NCBI GenBank assembly: GCA_037133475.1
Contig: JBAXOB010000005.1
Coordinates: 62,001 to 126,000, forward strand
DNA: 64,000 nt
DNA from: CAIVAT01 sp037133475
GTDB lineage: Bacteria > Bacteroidota > Bacteroidia > Bacteroidales > FEN-979
Direction of reading: 5' to 3'
Part shown: positions 63,601 to 64,000 of the stretch, one piece after another
How the letters are laid out: each line of letters begins with the position of its first letter
Numbering within the stretch: the first letter of the stretch is position 1
The notes under the pieces: model-generated
The model's input: the letters and a program-made list of their open reading frames with translations, nothing else
Told to the model about the DNA's origin: nothing
The model's database searches: none
Program-made: the position numbers and the translations under genes

Positions 63601-64000
63601 GATCACTGCCATAAACAGTAACGCCTCCGCTGACGCCCTTTGCCCTGTAATGATAGAGGGTTCCGGGTGCAAGTGCAGAAACGGCACCGGCAAACGGGGT
63701 AACGGTTGAACCCGTTACAGTGACAGGTAATCCAGCCACAGAGCTTCCATAGGCAACGGTAAGTCCGTAATCATACCCTGAGGTAACGGTGGCACTGCTT
63801 GCATTGATCGTTCCGTTGAGGGTTGCGGTGGTGGTGGTGATGGCAGTGGCAGCCACTGTCACGACAGCCTGGTTGGCCGAGAACTGGTAGGCGCCCATAT
63901 CCGGTGGGTCGGTACGGAAGGTGCCGGCAAAATCGGCAGGGACCGTCGGGAGAAAAACACCGGTTTTAGCAAGGCCTGCTGCAGAGGCATGGAGATCGGT
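60674..64000 (-). CDS. Very large repeat-rich T9SS-secreted surface protein (partial)
   Basis: About 1,108 residues are visible and the 5' end lies beyond the window. The frame is open to the edge, so the ATG at 63898 is internal. The first residues (DLHASAAGL, then FAGTFRTDPPDMGAYQFS) look like the end of a beta-helix or choice-of-anchor segment. Then come three fibronectin-III-like repeats (YDYGLTVAYG and relatives), seven PKD-like Ig repeats of about 85 residues in two subtypes (GMTGYxW and NATxYxW) and one further Ig-like domain. A T9SS type A tail closes it (FVVYPNPSSGKFTVS, final VRKVMVNN). It is probably a long stalk displaying an adhesin or enzyme. A strong terminator follows. Confidence 0.88.
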   Translation of the reverse strand, partial: TDLHASAAGLAKTGVFLPTVPADFAGTFRTDPPDMGAYQFSANQAVVTVAATAITTTTATLNGTINASSATVTSGYDYGLTVAYGSSVAGLPVTVTGSTVTPFAGAVSALAPGTLYHYRAKGVSGGVTVYGSDLTFTTQAIPPTVVTTAATLVTSTTATVNGTVNANGFSTTVSFDYGLTVAYGTNVPGVPLTITGSTVTASLANLTGLLPNTTYHFRINGTNLGGTVNGGDLTFTTATAPPTVTTTAATPIGTTTATLNGIVNANNSSTTVFFDYGLTVAYGTTVSGVPSPVTGSANTNVSAAITGLVTNTTYHFRVRGTNIAGTTNGLDLTFLTGCPQPGAAGTVTGPVSVCLNGTGYVYTVPVIANATTYTWSLPTGASITAGANTNSITVSFSGVATSGNVSVIGSSVCGTGTGSPNLAVTVNAQPTPTIIGPATACALSTGNVYTTQTGMTGYSWTTSAGGTVTAGAGTSSATVTWTTAGAQTVNVNYNNANGCSATTPVAYAVTVNALPVPTITGPASVCVNSTSNVYTTQAGMTGYTWTLSAGGTITTGANTNAITVTWGTTGAKTVTVSYTNANGCTAAAPASYAVTVNALPTPTITGTATVCQGTTGVVYTTQAGMTGYVWIVSAGGIVTAGGTATSNTVTVTWNNSGAQTVSVNYANANGCTAVSATSFGVTVNPTPVPTIGSNNAPCVGSTGNMYYTEGGMTGYVWTVSAGGAIVSGQGTSAINVTWTGVGAQTVTVSYTNATSCTSITPTVYTLFVNPLPNAAGAITGTATLCAGTNGVAYSCGDILNATSYTWTLPAGATIATGAGTRNITVNFGVTAVSGNITVSGTNSCGNGTASPAYAVTVNPLPAAAGTITGPASVCVGSTGVAYSVPAIANATGYVWTVPTGATITAGGTTRNIVVTYGPAAGTGTVTVKGTNTCGNGAVASLNVTMNAIPSAPVVTVSGAVLTSSASSGNQWYYQGTAIVGATGQSYTVTHNTGYYWCVVTTNGCSSPLSNKVWVVVTGIGSPALASQFVVYPNPSSGKFTVSMEGVEQGTYAIEVTNNLGVTIWKAENVAISGSYKTEIDIRPAPTGVYMVLIRNNDSHLVRKVMVNN

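Overview
The window comes from a Bacteroidetes/Bacteroidota genome, most likely a free-living, facultatively or micro-aerobic member near Bacteroidales; the order is an inference. The evidence is a TonB-dependent receptor with a carboxypeptidase-regulatory domain, gliding-type GldF/GldG genes, two proteins with type IX secretion (T9SS) C-terminal tails, and many promoters with the phylum-specific -7 box TAnnTTTG. Base composition is near 50% GC and coding is dense on both strands. I saw no rRNA, tRNA, CRISPR array, integrase or transposase.

Layout. 1-2098: 5' part of a large two-GAF, two-receiver signalling protein, probably a PEP-synthase-like enzyme, running off the left edge. 2245-15325: a hydrogen-oxidation island. 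It holds a nickel-permease-like gene, a TMTC-like TPR membrane protein, hypF-C-D-E-A-B on the plus strand, and a convergent hyaA-B-C-D operon encoding a membrane-bound [NiFe] hydrogenase. The small subunit has all six cysteines of the oxygen-tolerant class. 15880-23871: NADP-type gdhA, an unusual inverted array of 8/9-bp repeats, cinA coupled to a lone ABC membrane domain, a duplicated metallopeptidase-like lipoprotein, a uridine phosphorylase, a SirB1-like protein and a secreted S1/P1 nuclease. 23879-28930: sugar transferase plus aminotransferase, purC, phoH, SAM hydrolase and mgsA. 28999-32557: gldF, gldG and a DUF4340 gene. 32766-35130: an AT-rich methyltransferase and a beta-helix gene broken by an in-frame stop.

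35246-42418 (minus strand): TonB receptor, CarboxypepD_reg protein, rpmB, an MFS transporter and an M1 aminopeptidase. 42496-47242: a NarL-type two-component pair, then a TorF-like porin and an ammonium transporter, plausibly one nitrogen-acquisition unit. 47393-51578: panC, panD, a YbhN-like flippase, rfaE2 and radA. 51673-60551: housekeeping genes (xseB, xseA, exonuclease, obgE, adk, hpt, purE, tmk) with small membrane and flavin proteins. 60674-64000: the 3' part of a very large repeat-rich T9SS-secreted protein running off the right edge.

How the genes work together: the hydrogenase feeds electrons from H2 through a b-type cytochrome into the quinone pool. Nickel uptake and the six Hyp proteins build its active site, and HyaD trims the large subunit. 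No mobile element explains the less ordinary parts: the repeat array at 17299-17873, the broken gene at 33901-35130, the non-ATG hypF start, the G tract in the sugar transferase and the paired divergent promoters.
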